Assembly (NCBI GenBank): GCA_900314825.1
Contig: OMWS01000015.1
Span: forward strand, 1 to 48,674
Source of the DNA: an uncultured Veillonellaceae bacterium
Lineage (GTDB): Bacteria; Bacillota; Negativicutes; Selenomonadales; Selenomonadaceae
Length of the DNA: 48,674 bases
Reading direction: 5' to 3'
Shown: positions 28,155 through 36,541 of the stretch, piece by piece
Layout: each line of letters opens with the position of its first letter
How positions within the stretch are numbered: position 1 is the first letter of the stretch
The notes under the pieces: model-generated
Told to the model about the DNA's origin: nothing
Seen by the model: the letters and a program-made list of their open reading frames with translations, nothing else
Database searches by the model: none
Program-made: the position numbers and the translations under genes

Positions 28155-28937
28155 TCAGATGTACAGAATGAAATGGTTCTGCGCGCGGCGGAAGATGGCC
28201 ACGCCGATCGCGAGTGCCGCCAGGGCCAGGCAAGCGCAGACGAACATGGTGTCCATGTGTGGCAGGCCGCCCTGGTACAGCACTTCGCGGAAGCCGCGGA
28301 CGAAATAGTACAGTGGGTTGTACGTCAAGATGAATTGATAGTGCTCCGGCACGATCTGCTCCGGGTAAAAAATCGGCGTGGCGTAGCTCAGCGCGGAGAC
28401 GAGGACGCCATACAGATGGAAGAAGTCGCGGAAATAGACGACGCACGCCGCCAGCGCCAATCCAATGCCGAGGCAGAAGACCAGCATGAGCCCGAGCGGC
28501 ACGACGACGGAAACGACGCGCCACGTCGGCCATGCTCCGGTGTAGATCATCATAATGAGGATGGCCGGGAATGTAAAGAGCAGGTTCACGCAGCTCGAGG
28601 CCACGCGCGAAAACGGAAACAGATATTTCGGCACATAGACCTTCTTGATGAGTGGGCTGTTGTCGAGGATCGAGCCCATGGCAAAGCCCGTCGACTCTGC
28701 GTAAAACGTGAAGACGACCTGCCCGACGAGAAGATAGAGGACGTAGTTCTCGATGGCGAAACGGAAGAGCGTCGAAAAGACCATGGCCGTGATGAGCATG
28801 ATCAGCAGGGGATTCAGCATGCTCCAGAGGACGCCGAGGACGCTGCGCCGGTATTTTTTCTTGATGTCACGCGTGACGAGGACGTAAATCAGGTATTTGT
28901 AGCGATAAAGGCTCCGGAAATACGCCGTAATTTGCAT
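28155..28937 (-). CDS. wzm: O-polysaccharide/teichoic acid ABC transporter permease (Wzm/TagG-like)
   Basis: A 260-residue inner-membrane permease with six membrane segments. The family pattern is clear: an amphipathic start RYKYLIYVLVTRDIKKKYRRSVLG, LWSMLNPLLIMLI, the central KKVYVPKYLFPFSRV and the C-terminal YFVRGFREVLYQG. With the ATPase encoded directly downstream it exports undecaprenyl-linked O-polysaccharide. The ATG at 28937 lies one base after the stop of the glycosyltransferase gene ending at 28939, so expression is coupled. Longer in-frame starts overlap that gene and are not supported. Confidence 0.93.
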   Translation of the reverse strand: MQITAYFRSLYRYKYLIYVLVTRDIKKKYRRSVLGVLWSMLNPLLIMLITAMVFSTLFRFAIENYVLYLLVGQVVFTFYAESTGFAMGSILDNSPLIKKVYVPKYLFPFSRVASSCVNLLFTFPAILIMMIYTGAWPTWRVVSVVVPLGLMLVFCLGIGLALAACVVYFRDFFHLYGVLVSALSYATPIFYPEQIVPEHYQFILTYNPLYYFVRGFREVLYQGGLPHMDTMFVCACLALAALAIGVAIFRRAQNHFILYI

Positions 28938-28938
28938 A

Positions 28939-30453
28939 TCAATTCCAACTCCTGTGGCCTTCGCCATCGGCAAGGCCGAGAAATCTGCGCCAGAACGCAG
29001 CGTCTGTGAGCCGCTCCGTGCGGAACGTGCAATAGCCCGAGCGGATCGCCGTGTCGTGCAGGAAGACGCGTCCGCAGAGCGCAAGGCTGGCGCAAACAGA
29101 ACCCACGAGGCTGTGCGCGCTGTGCCAGCGCCGGACATCATCAAAGAGCGCATCAGACCCCACAGCCGTCATTTCAGTAAGGCCGCGCAGGTAATCGCGC
29201 AGGGCACGCTCATAGAGAAAAATACTCGCAGAATCACGATGACGGATACGGTTGCCGAGGCGCGCCAGCGCCACGAACGCCGAGCGCCAGCGCGAGCCGC
29301 CCGAGAGCAACGCATTCAAGATCAACATGTTGCGGTCGCTGAAATAGTTCACAACCGGGCTTTCCTTCGCCGCGAACGCCATATGCCAGACGGCGATGCC
29401 ATTCATCGTCAGAATCGGTCGGCCGCTGCGAATGCCGTACTCCATGTCGTCGCCCTTGAGAAAGACTGGGAGGGGGTAGCCCTGTTCGAGGATGACCGCG
29501 CAGGGGATGCAGCAGAACCACCACGCGGCATAGCGGTTTTGTACGTCCTGCTCGCGTTCGTTCTCGCAGAGCATGGCTGGATCAGAAAGATCGCGGCTAC
29601 GGCCGATGGAGTGCTGACGCACGAGCCCCCAATAGCCCGTGTTTTCATGCTGGATCGTCGGCGCGTCCATGCGGAGCATCGCGCCGCCGATCATCTGCAT
29701 CCGCCGCTCGTCTTTCATGTGGCGGCAGAGTGCGATGAGGCGGTCGAGCGCCGTCGTCTCGAGCTCGATGTCGTCGTCCATCAACAGGACGTAATCGTTC
29801 TTCCCTGCCGCCACCTGCTCGATGAGGCCGCGCGTGAATCCGCCCGAGCCGCCGTAGTTGCGGTTCGGCAGGATGTTGAGCCAGCCGTCATGGCGCTCGC
29901 CGAGCGTCCGGCCGTTGTCGATGACCAGGACCGTGAGCCAGGGATGCGCCTTGCAATACGTTTCGAGCACGTCAAGATTGCGACGCAGGTATTCCTCGCG
30001 GCGGTACGTGCAGATGGCGGCGCCGATGCGGATATCGCGCGTCGCCGCGAAGTTCCCCATCCAACGACCCCCCGTGAGCTCGACTGCTCCATCGAGCGCC
30101 GTGAGGCGGACGCCGAGCAGGACGGACGTGCGGGCAAGCTTCGCGAGTTCCTCGCTCTCCGCCTGCCAGTGCCAGCCATCCGTCGCCACGGCAGACACGA
30201 TGCCCTGCGTCCCGCTTTCACTCCGACCATAGAGCGTGACGCGGGCCGTGCCCGTGAAATGGAGCTCAAGCGCCAGCGCCTCGAGCATCGTATAGCGCAG
30301 CCACTTAGCAAGCGAGAACGCGTTGAAGTACGTGCCGAGGTCGACGCTGCCGCCCGCCTGCAGGAAGCGCTCGCCCTTCCGATAGAGCGGCAGCTTCGCT
30401 GCGTCGGCATCGAGTTTTATGTCATAGATGGTTTCCATAGAAAATTTTCTCAT
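28939..30453 (-). CDS. GlfT2-like glycosyltransferase family 2 protein, copy C (divergent)
   Basis: A 504-residue third member of the GlfT2-like group, shorter and more divergent than copies A and B. It keeps the N-terminal beta domain (YFNAFSLAKWLRYTM), IGAAICTYRRE, NRNYGGSGGFTRG, VLLMDDDIELE, WWFCCIP, KGDDMEYGIR and IAVWHMAF. Catalytic acids are present. The start is uncertain: ATG 30453 coincides with the transcription start predicted from TTGAAT-17-TATAAT and has no ribosome binding site, so it would be leaderless. ATG 30438 (METIYDIKL) fits homology but also lacks a good site. It probably adds furanosyl or similar residues to the exported glycan. Confidence 0.83.
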   Translation of the reverse strand: MRKFSMETIYDIKLDADAAKLPLYRKGERFLQAGGSVDLGTYFNAFSLAKWLRYTMLEALALELHFTGTARVTLYGRSESGTQGIVSAVATDGWHWQAESEELAKLARTSVLLGVRLTALDGAVELTGGRWMGNFAATRDIRIGAAICTYRREEYLRRNLDVLETYCKAHPWLTVLVIDNGRTLGERHDGWLNILPNRNYGGSGGFTRGLIEQVAAGKNDYVLLMDDDIELETTALDRLIALCRHMKDERRMQMIGGAMLRMDAPTIQHENTGYWGLVRQHSIGRSRDLSDPAMLCENEREQDVQNRYAAWWFCCIPCAVILEQGYPLPVFLKGDDMEYGIRSGRPILTMNGIAVWHMAFAAKESPVVNYFSDRNMLILNALLSGGSRWRSAFVALARLGNRIRHRDSASIFLYERALRDYLRGLTEMTAVGSDALFDDVRRWHSAHSLVGSVCASLALCGRVFLHDTAIRSGYCTFRTERLTDAAFWRRFLGLADGEGHRSWN

Positions 30454-30459
30454 GTATGC

Positions 30460-30488
30460 ATTATACCAAGTCGTGCATCGACATTCAA
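30460..30488 (-). promoter_or_regulatory. Promoter with conserved GGATTGAATGT box, copy 1
   Basis: On the minus strand, TTGAAT (30483-30488), a 17-base spacer ending TTGG, and TATAAT (30460-30465). The TTTTCAGGATTGAATGTC context is shared with the promoters at 32755 and 37823. It lies between wbaP and the GlfT2-like gene. Confidence 0.65.
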
Positions 30489-30508
30489 TCCTGAAAACCG
30501 CGATACGT

Positions 30509-31921
30509 TCAGTATGCCCCTTTCCGCGCCAGCACGACGCTGACGGTCTTGAGGAGGTAGGCGATGTCGATCCAGACTGACCAGTTCCGCACGTACCACG
30601 TGTCCATCTGGACACGCTCTTCGTATGTCGTGTCGCTCCTGCCATTCACCTGCCACATGCCCGTGATGCCGGGCGGGACGAGGCAGAAGTCGGCGAAATA
30701 CTCGCCGTATAGCGGAATCTCCTCCGCGACGATGGGACGCGGGCCGACGAGGCTCATGTCGCCCTTGATGACGTTCCATACCTGCGGCAGTTCGTCGAGG
30801 CTCGTCCGGCGCAAAAACGCGCCGATGCGCGTGATGCGCAGGTCGCATTTGAGCTTGAAGTCGCGTTCCCATTCTTCGCGGGCGGCAGGGTGCGTTGCAA
30901 GATAATCTTTCAGGATGTTTTCCGCATCCGGAACCATCGTGCGGAACTTGTAGCACGGAAACGTCCGCCCGCCCTGCCCGATGCGTTGATGCGCGAAAAA
31001 GACGGGGCCTTTGCTATCGAGACGGATGAGCGCAGCGATGACGATGGTGACGGGGATCACGAGGACGAGGCCAAGAAGGCACATGATGAGATCAAAGACG
31101 CGCTTTCCCGCGCGATTGTACCAGTGCGCGAGGTTATTGCGGAAGCGCAAGAGCATCAGGCTGTTGTCGAGCAGTCCGTCGATGTCCATGTTGCTGACAG
31201 GCGCACCGAGGAGGTCGGGCACGAAGATGACGTTCTTGACGTACGGCTGGATGCGGTTGATGATATGGACTTGCTCGGCGGCCGGCAGTCCCGTCGCCGT
31301 GACGATGACGTGCTGGACGCCCGTCATGTGCAGCACGCGTTCGAGGTGCTCCATATGCCCGAGCAGGCGGTAGCGCCCCTTGAGCCGCGCCGCCATCGGC
31401 GTATCAGCGATGAAGCCGATGATCTTCATGCCGCAGCCGCCCTGCGCCTCGAGCGTCTTCACGAGCTCGGCCGCCGTCTCACCCGCGCCGACGAACAGCA
31501 CGGGGATCTCCATGAGATGATGGCGGTTCAAAAATTCGCGCAGCAAAAACCGCGCCCCGACGACGAAGACAAAAGCGAACACGCCCGTCATCGCGACGAA
31601 GAGGCGCGAGACGACGGCGCCGACCTTGCCGAAGTACATGAGGAGCGTGATGGTCAGGATGCTGAAACAAACGGCGTGGAAGACGGTCTGCGCCATCTTC
31701 CACGTTGGAAAGCGGCGGATCTTCGCGCCCAGTGACTGCAAGAACGCCAGAAAGATGGTCGGCACGAGCAGATAGAGGTAAAAGCCCGGGATATGGAACT
31801 GCGGGTTCGCGAATGGGAGCCAGCTCTGGCGCAGCGCATAGGCGAGCTCTTCCGCCGCGACGACCATGCACCAGTCGGTGACGACCAACAAGAGCGGCTG
31901 CCATGGGTAGCTCCAACGCAT
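30509..31921 (-). CDS. wbaP: Undecaprenyl-phosphate sugar-1-phosphate transferase (WbaP/exopolysaccharide priming enzyme)
   Basis: A 470-residue polyprenyl-phosphate hexose-1-phosphate transferase that loads the first sugar phosphate on undecaprenyl phosphate. Four to five membrane segments (1-150) precede a Rossmann-like domain (IPVLFVGAGETA). The catalytic domain is AGKRVFDLIMCLLGLVL, FPCYKFRTM, RRTSLDELPQVWNVIKGDMS then LVGPRP, and PGITGMWQVNGRS. Length and motifs fit the WbaP group. GGGAG lies upstream of ATG 31921; the longer ORF start at 32182 overlaps the DUF4422 gene and is rejected. It should start glycan synthesis for this locus. Confidence 0.93.
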   Translation of the reverse strand: MRWSYPWQPLLLVVTDWCMVVAAEELAYALRQSWLPFANPQFHIPGFYLYLLVPTIFLAFLQSLGAKIRRFPTWKMAQTVFHAVCFSILTITLLMYFGKVGAVVSRLFVAMTGVFAFVFVVGARFLLREFLNRHHLMEIPVLFVGAGETAAELVKTLEAQGGCGMKIIGFIADTPMAARLKGRYRLLGHMEHLERVLHMTGVQHVIVTATGLPAAEQVHIINRIQPYVKNVIFVPDLLGAPVSNMDIDGLLDNSLMLLRFRNNLAHWYNRAGKRVFDLIMCLLGLVLVIPVTIVIAALIRLDSKGPVFFAHQRIGQGGRTFPCYKFRTMVPDAENILKDYLATHPAAREEWERDFKLKCDLRITRIGAFLRRTSLDELPQVWNVIKGDMSLVGPRPIVAEEIPLYGEYFADFCLVPPGITGMWQVNGRSDTTYEERVQMDTWYVRNWSVWIDIAYLLKTVSVVLARKGAY

Positions 31922-31941
31922 CTTCTCTATCTCCCTTCGAT

Positions 31942-32721
31942 TTAATCTCCCTTGCTCCTTGGCAAAAATTTCCGCCGCAGGAACGCGCCGCCCTTCTTGA
32001 GCCAGTTCTGCGGCTCGAGGAACGAGACGTTCTGCTCGCGGTAGGCGATGCCGTTCTGTTCGAGCCAGACATCGAGCAAAAGCTCGCCGACGAAGCCGTA
32101 GATGCGCGACTCGTAGGCGTCCCAGCCCGTGATGTCGACGCGTGTCTCGACGGCGGCGAGGATCTCGAACAGCCACGCGCAATACGCGTCATAGAGGTCT
32201 TTGCGCATGACGAACATATTGAACATATGCGCCCACGTGCGGTTCATGACCTTGTCAAAGGCAGGCACATATTCGGGATACGTCGTGCGGATATAGTCCT
32301 CGGCGCAGTCGAGGCCGTCCGGGTGATGCGCGTGGTTGAAGTGGGAACGGTTCGATTCGATGAAGTAGCGACGCTTCTTCGGCACGACGACGGGCGCACC
32401 GTCCAAGATGCGCTCCCAGTCGGCCGCCGTGAGGATTTCTTTCTTGCGCGCCTCGACATCGCGCACTTCGCGGCGCGTGAAATAGCGGCGGTAGTGGACA
32501 AGGCCGGCATAGTCCGCTGCGAGATTCTTCCATGCCCAATAGAGTGCCGTGAGCTCGCAGTAGTGCGGATTCTTCGCGCTGATGCTCACGCCCGTATCGT
32601 CGCCCGCGAAGCCGAGATTCGTATCCGTATGCAGCGCATGGCCGACATGCACGGGCAGATAGCACGCATCCTCCGGCATCCAATACGGCTTGTGCGCCGC
32701 GATCATGATCTTGATATCCAA
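31942..32721 (-). CDS. DUF4422 glycosyltransferase
   Basis: A 259-residue cytoplasmic protein of the DUF4422 family, found widely in capsule and lipopolysaccharide loci as a putative glycosyltransferase. Motifs include KIMIAAHKPYWMP, CELTALYWAWKNL, VGLVHYRRYF-type YAGLVHYRRYFTRRE, WAHMFNMFVMRKD and FVGELLLDVWL. The start is TTG 32721, ten bases after AGGAG; ATG 32706 is the alternative. It sits 20 bases upstream of wbaP and is read from the conserved promoter at 32755-32783. Confidence 0.88.
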   Translation of the reverse strand: MDIKIMIAAHKPYWMPEDACYLPVHVGHALHTDTNLGFAGDDTGVSISAKNPHYCELTALYWAWKNLAADYAGLVHYRRYFTRREVRDVEARKKEILTAADWERILDGAPVVVPKKRRYFIESNRSHFNHAHHPDGLDCAEDYIRTTYPEYVPAFDKVMNRTWAHMFNMFVMRKDLYDAYCAWLFEILAAVETRVDITGWDAYESRIYGFVGELLLDVWLEQNGIAYREQNVSFLEPQNWLKKGGAFLRRKFLPRSKGD

Positions 32722-32754
32722 AAAATCCCTGCTCCTCGCGTAAAATCTCCAAGT

Positions 32755-32783
32755 ATTACATCAGCTGGAAAGAATACATTCAA
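32755..32783 (-). promoter_or_regulatory. Promoter with conserved GGATTGAATGT box, copy 2
   Basis: On the minus strand, TTGAAT (32778-32783), a 17-base spacer and TGTAAT (32755-32760), followed by a shared TTGGAGATTTT. The roughly 45-bp block differs from the copy at 37823-37851 at only about seven positions. Confidence 0.65.
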
Positions 32784-32859
32784 TCCCATAAAGAAAATGC
32801 ACAGGAGGACCATGGTACCCCGTGCGTTCTTTTCATAAAGCGCAATTGGCAGCACGCTC

Positions 32860-34389
32860 TCAATCCTTGCGCCCGGGATCTTTGCTCAGCGGCTGCACGG
32901 GCGACGGGAGCTGGTATTCACGATTCACCTCCGGATCCGGAATCCTCTCGACTTCGATGCGATGATGAATGATGCCGTGTTCAAATAGCGATTCCGGCAA
33001 CACGTTCTGCAGCATCGTCGCATGCGGCCAGTTGTCAGTGGTGTCTGCCTTCACGACATGAAGATCAACTTTCCGCTCTCCCCGCTGATCGGCCGCCACC
33101 ATCTGCTGGATGAACCGGTGTCCCATATCATAGCATGTCTGCGCAGGAAGATTATCCGCATTCGACTCTCGGAAGCTCTCGCGCGGGTGGTTGAACGCCA
33201 CGACAAACGCGAAGAAGATCGCAACCGGGAAAAACTGTATGAGCACCGGATGGCGTCGTGCCAGATGATTCAGTGCAAATCCGGTCAGGAGGAGCAGATA
33301 AAAACACCAGCTGACTGCCACATCTGGGCGTGCAAAATAGGCGGAAGCTGATTTCGTGCAAATCAGAAACAGGTACACCCAAACCAAGATGCCACTCATC
33401 AAGCTCGTGGCCAGGAAGCGCAGTCCCTCCCCTTCCTCATTCTTTCGATGATAAAACAAGTCCCCAGCGGCAAGGAGCATGACCATCATGCAGATCGCTA
33501 CTGCCGCATGTTTCATCGTTGACCATAGGATGGCGGCAGCGATCGCGGTTTCCATCCATGGCAGATGAAATGTATCTTTTCCGATATCCCGTGCGCGTCC
33601 CCCATGCGCTTCAAAAAACAGGCAGACCAGCCAAGCAAGCAGCACGACCAGCTCCATCTTGTGCTCTTTTGCCCATTGGATAGCATCGCGCTTTCCTCCA
33701 TCGAGGAAATCCCAGCAGGAGTATATGCCCAAATAGACGATCAGGATGATATTGTGGAAAATGCTCGAAAAGATCGCGAGATAGAGCCAGAGCCACAACA
33801 GTCCTTTCCGCACCGGTGTGCTCTGCGCATAAATCTCGGACAGGCGCCCTTGCCGCATGATCCAGAGGACGAGGGAGGCATTCAGAAGCATCGGCATGAG
33901 GTAGTAGAAGACGCATGTGAAATTATATGTCGAGAACAAATGCGCATTGTCATACGTCTGGCTCCGCAGCAGATAAAAATGAAGCGCGAAGAAGACCATC
34001 GTCACGCCCATCGCGCGAAAACGCCCGTGCTCCTCTCCCTTGCGCATCAGTTGGTAGAACAGATAGATATATCCCGTGATCATCAAGCTGAGAAAGAGTC
34101 CCGCCGTGTACGTCAGCGCATGGAGATAATCGCCGACGATCGGCGTCACCACGTACGCTGCAAAATATCCCGTCAAGGGCTGAAAGCATTCTGCAAAAAT
34201 CCTTGTCGGATTCCATTCATGAATCGATGGAACAGGTTTGCGCGCAAAAGAAATATACATCCAATCATCGCTGTCAAAAACGACCAATGGATGGATTTGT
34301 GTAAAGAACAAGAACAGGAACAGGAACAAGAAAGCAAAGCATCCTGCCACCGCATAAGTGCGTCCCGATTCCAGATTTTCGATCCTCAT
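32860..34389 (-). CDS. Polytopic membrane protein, GT-C-like glycosyltransferase (GtrC/DUF6056 type)
   Basis: A 509-residue protein with about eleven membrane segments. It has an acidic motif just after the first segment (VVFDSDDWMYISFARKP), as expected for GT-C enzymes that take sugars from polyprenyl-phosphate carriers outside the membrane. The C-terminal 80 residues are hydrophilic. No family was recognised with certainty. It overlaps the GtrB gene (34386) by four bases (ATGA), the classical arrangement of a GtrB donor synthase and its dedicated GtrC transferase, so side-chain glycosylation of the glycan is likely. The DNA is AT-richer than the neighbouring T1SS genes. Confidence 0.65.
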   Translation of the reverse strand: MRIENLESGRTYAVAGCFAFLFLFLFLFFTQIHPLVVFDSDDWMYISFARKPVPSIHEWNPTRIFAECFQPLTGYFAAYVVTPIVGDYLHALTYTAGLFLSLMITGYIYLFYQLMRKGEEHGRFRAMGVTMVFFALHFYLLRSQTYDNAHLFSTYNFTCVFYYLMPMLLNASLVLWIMRQGRLSEIYAQSTPVRKGLLWLWLYLAIFSSIFHNIILIVYLGIYSCWDFLDGGKRDAIQWAKEHKMELVVLLAWLVCLFFEAHGGRARDIGKDTFHLPWMETAIAAAILWSTMKHAAVAICMMVMLLAAGDLFYHRKNEEGEGLRFLATSLMSGILVWVYLFLICTKSASAYFARPDVAVSWCFYLLLLTGFALNHLARRHPVLIQFFPVAIFFAFVVAFNHPRESFRESNADNLPAQTCYDMGHRFIQQMVAADQRGERKVDLHVVKADTTDNWPHATMLQNVLPESLFEHGIIHHRIEVERIPDPEVNREYQLPSPVQPLSKDPGRKD

Positions 34390-35369
34390 AAACAATTCCT
34401 TTCTGCACGTTCCACGGTCTCCGTCCGCTCGCTGATGATATATCGCGGACGATGTTTCGATTCCATATAAGTCTTGCCGTCGTACTCGCCGATGATGCCA
34501 AGGCTCAAGAGCTGGATGCCGCCGAGGAAGCAAACGATACAGACGAGGGATGCCCAGCCGGGAGCGGTCTGATGCAGGAGCGCATCACCCGCCGCCCAGA
34601 GGATGCCGAGGAAGCCGAGCAGGCTGATGGCGAAGCCAACTTCGCCGATCAGCGTGATGGGCTTTGTCGAGAGACTCGTGATGCCGTCGATGGCGAGCGC
34701 GAGCATCTTGCGCAGCGGATAATGGCTCTCGCCTGCCAGCCGCTCATGGCGCTCATAGTCGACACAGGTGCTCTTGAATCCGACGAGCGGGAACATTCCG
34801 CGCAGGAAGATATTGACTTCATGAAAGTCCGCGAAATGACGGAGCACACGTGCGCTCACGAGTCGATAGTCGGCATGGTTGTAGACGACCTCGGCTCCCA
34901 TGAGGTTCAAGAATTTATAGAAACCTTGCGCCGTCGTGCGCTTGAACCACGTGTCCGTCGCACGGCTCGACCGCACGCCATAAACGATCTCGGCACCATC
35001 GCGATAGGCATCGACCATGCGTTCCATGGCCGTGATATCATCTTGCCCGTCGCAATCGATGGAAATCGTGATGTCCGCCTGCTCTTTCGCCTCCATGAGG
35101 CCAGCGAGGACGGCGTTCTGATGGCCGCGATTCCGGCTCTGGGAAATGCCGATGAAATGCGTGTCTTCCGCCGCGAGCTCCTCGATGATTTCCCACGTCC
35201 GATCGCGGCTACCATCATTGACAAAGAGAATGCGGCTGTCATCCGTAACCTTTCCCTCATCCATCAGAAGCTGCAGTTCGTCTCGAAACATATGGCTCGT
35301 GACGGGGAGGACTTGTTCTTCGGTATAGCAGGGGATGACGATAAAAAGGCGTGGTACCTGTTGCTCCAT
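34386..35369 (-). CDS. gtrB: Polyprenyl-phosphate glycosyltransferase (GtrB-like, GT2)
   Basis: A 327-residue membrane-anchored family 2 enzyme that makes polyprenyl-phosphate sugar, the donor for GT-C transferases. It has LFIVIPCYTEEQVLP, ILFVNDGSRDRTW, SRNRGHQNAVLAGL and ISIDCDGQDDI at the N-terminal catalytic domain. Two C-terminal membrane segments (about 235-300) end in LGIIGEYDGKTYMESKHRPR, the standard GtrB finish. AAGGA lies just before ATG 35369. A predicted promoter (35439-35467) and an upstream terminator (35481-35518) set it apart from the previous gene. It is translationally coupled to the GT-C gene downstream. Confidence 0.92.
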   Translation of the reverse strand: MEQQVPRLFIVIPCYTEEQVLPVTSHMFRDELQLLMDEGKVTDDSRILFVNDGSRDRTWEIIEELAAEDTHFIGISQSRNRGHQNAVLAGLMEAKEQADITISIDCDGQDDITAMERMVDAYRDGAEIVYGVRSSRATDTWFKRTTAQGFYKFLNLMGAEVVYNHADYRLVSARVLRHFADFHEVNIFLRGMFPLVGFKSTCVDYERHERLAGESHYPLRKMLALAIDGITSLSTKPITLIGEVGFAISLLGFLGILWAAGDALLHQTAPGWASLVCIVCFLGGIQLLSLGIIGEYDGKTYMESKHRPRYIISERTETVERAERNCL

Positions 35370-35438
35370 GCTTTCCTTCCATCTCCCTTCAGCTCACACG
35401 GTTTCGCCCCGTCTCACCATTGTTGATAAACTTGTTCC

Positions 35439-35467
35439 ATGATACTACGAATGTCTCTCCCCGTAAA
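35439..35467 (-). promoter_or_regulatory. Predicted promoter of the gtrB/GT-C pair
   Basis: On the minus strand, TTTACG (35462-35467), a 17-base spacer and TATCAT (35439-35444), just past the terminator at 35481-35518. Confidence 0.45.
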
Positions 35468-35480
35468 GATATTTTAAGGT

Positions 35481-35518
35481 AAAAAATTTTGCCGCATCTA
35501 CAATGCGACATGCGGCAA
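35481..35518 (-). terminator. Rho-independent terminator after the frameshifted gtrB gene
   Basis: On the minus strand, TTGCCGCAT and ATGCGGCAA form a 9-bp stem with a 12-base loop, followed by AATTTTTT. It lies 43 bases beyond the ancestral stop at 35561, but inside the longer frameshifted ORF, which shows that the ORF extension is not original. Confidence 0.75.
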
Positions 35519-35560
35519 CCATTCCCGATTTCGAATTCCAATAATAGCGGCGAGATGTCT

Positions 35561-36509
35561 TCAATGCACCTTGTCCACATTTTCGACATTGCTCTCGGCC
35601 GCAATATAGTGCGGCCGATGCTTTGTTTCCATGTAGATTTTCGCCACGTACTGCCATGATGCCGAGGCAGAAAAGCTGGATGCCACCGACGAAGATGACG
35701 GCGCAGATCATGGAGGCCCAGCCGTCGATGGAAGAATCCGCGATGCAGAGCTTGCGCACGATGATGGCGACGAGCATGAGAAATGAGACGCCCGTCATGA
35801 CGATGCCGAACAGCGAGGCGATGGAGAGCGGCACTTGCGAGAAATTGATGATGCCGTCGATGGCGTAGCGCACCAGCCCCCAGAAATGCCATTTCGTCTC
35901 GCCCGCGACGCGCGGCGTGTTCTCGTACGACAGCCAATACGTGCGGAAGCCGATCCAACCAAAGATGCCCTTCGAAAAGCGGTTATATTCGCTCATGGCA
36001 ACGATGGCATCGACCATGCTGCGCCGCATGAGGCGGAAGTCGCGCGCGCCGTCCATCATGTGCGCGTCAGAAATGCGGTTGATGAGGCCGTAGAAGCGAT
36101 GTGCGAACCAGCTGCGGATCGGCGGCTCGCCCGTGCGGTTTTCGCGCCGCGTCGCGACGCTGTCATAATCGCCCTGCTCAAGAATCGCATACATCTGCGG
36201 TAAGAGCGACGGCGGATCCTGCATATCGCAGTCCATGACAGCGACGTAATCGCCCTTCGCGTTGCAGAAGCCGGCATACATCGCCGCCTCCTTGCCGAAG
36301 TTGCGCGAAAATGAGATGTATTTGACATGCGCATCGTCCGCAGCAAGACGACGGAGCTCGTCGAGCGTCTTGTCGTGCGAGCCGTCATTGACGAAGAGGA
36401 GCTCGTAGTCAACGTCCAACGCATCCAGGACGCTTGCTGCCTCGCGGTGAAAGATGGGCAGCGCTTCCTCTTCGTTGAAACAAGGCGTAATAATCGAAAT
36501 CATCGTCAT
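35561..36509 (-). pseudogene. GtrB-like glycosyltransferase (GT2) with a C-terminal frameshift
   Basis: The catalytic part is intact: IITPCFNEEEALP, LLFVNDGSHDKTLDEL, SRNFGKEAAMYAGF and VMDCDMQDPP, plus two membrane segments. At 35654 the sequence has one base where a GGN codon is expected. From there the frame reads a meaningless tail to a stop at 35445, while the neighbouring frame gives QYVAKIYMETKHRPHYIAAE and ends at 35561, the standard GtrB ending. The tail of the disrupted ORF also runs through a terminator. The start at 36509 follows AAGGGG; a longer TTG start overlaps the previous gene. The enzyme may still work, as only the last roughly 30 residues change. Sequencing error is possible. 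Confidence 0.8.
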
Positions 36510-36541
36510 TCCCTTACCCCTTTCCCGAAAGCACTCCATCT

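Noticed and set aside
27415..28533. Longer start for the Wzt gene (372 codons)
   Set aside because: The extra 130 codons are antisense-like text overlapping the permease gene in another frame; ATG 28143 has an RBS and family homology.
30509..32182. Longer start for wbaP
   Set aside because: The added 87 residues overlap the DUF4422 gene in another frame and are Arg-rich; ATG 31921 matches the family N-terminus.
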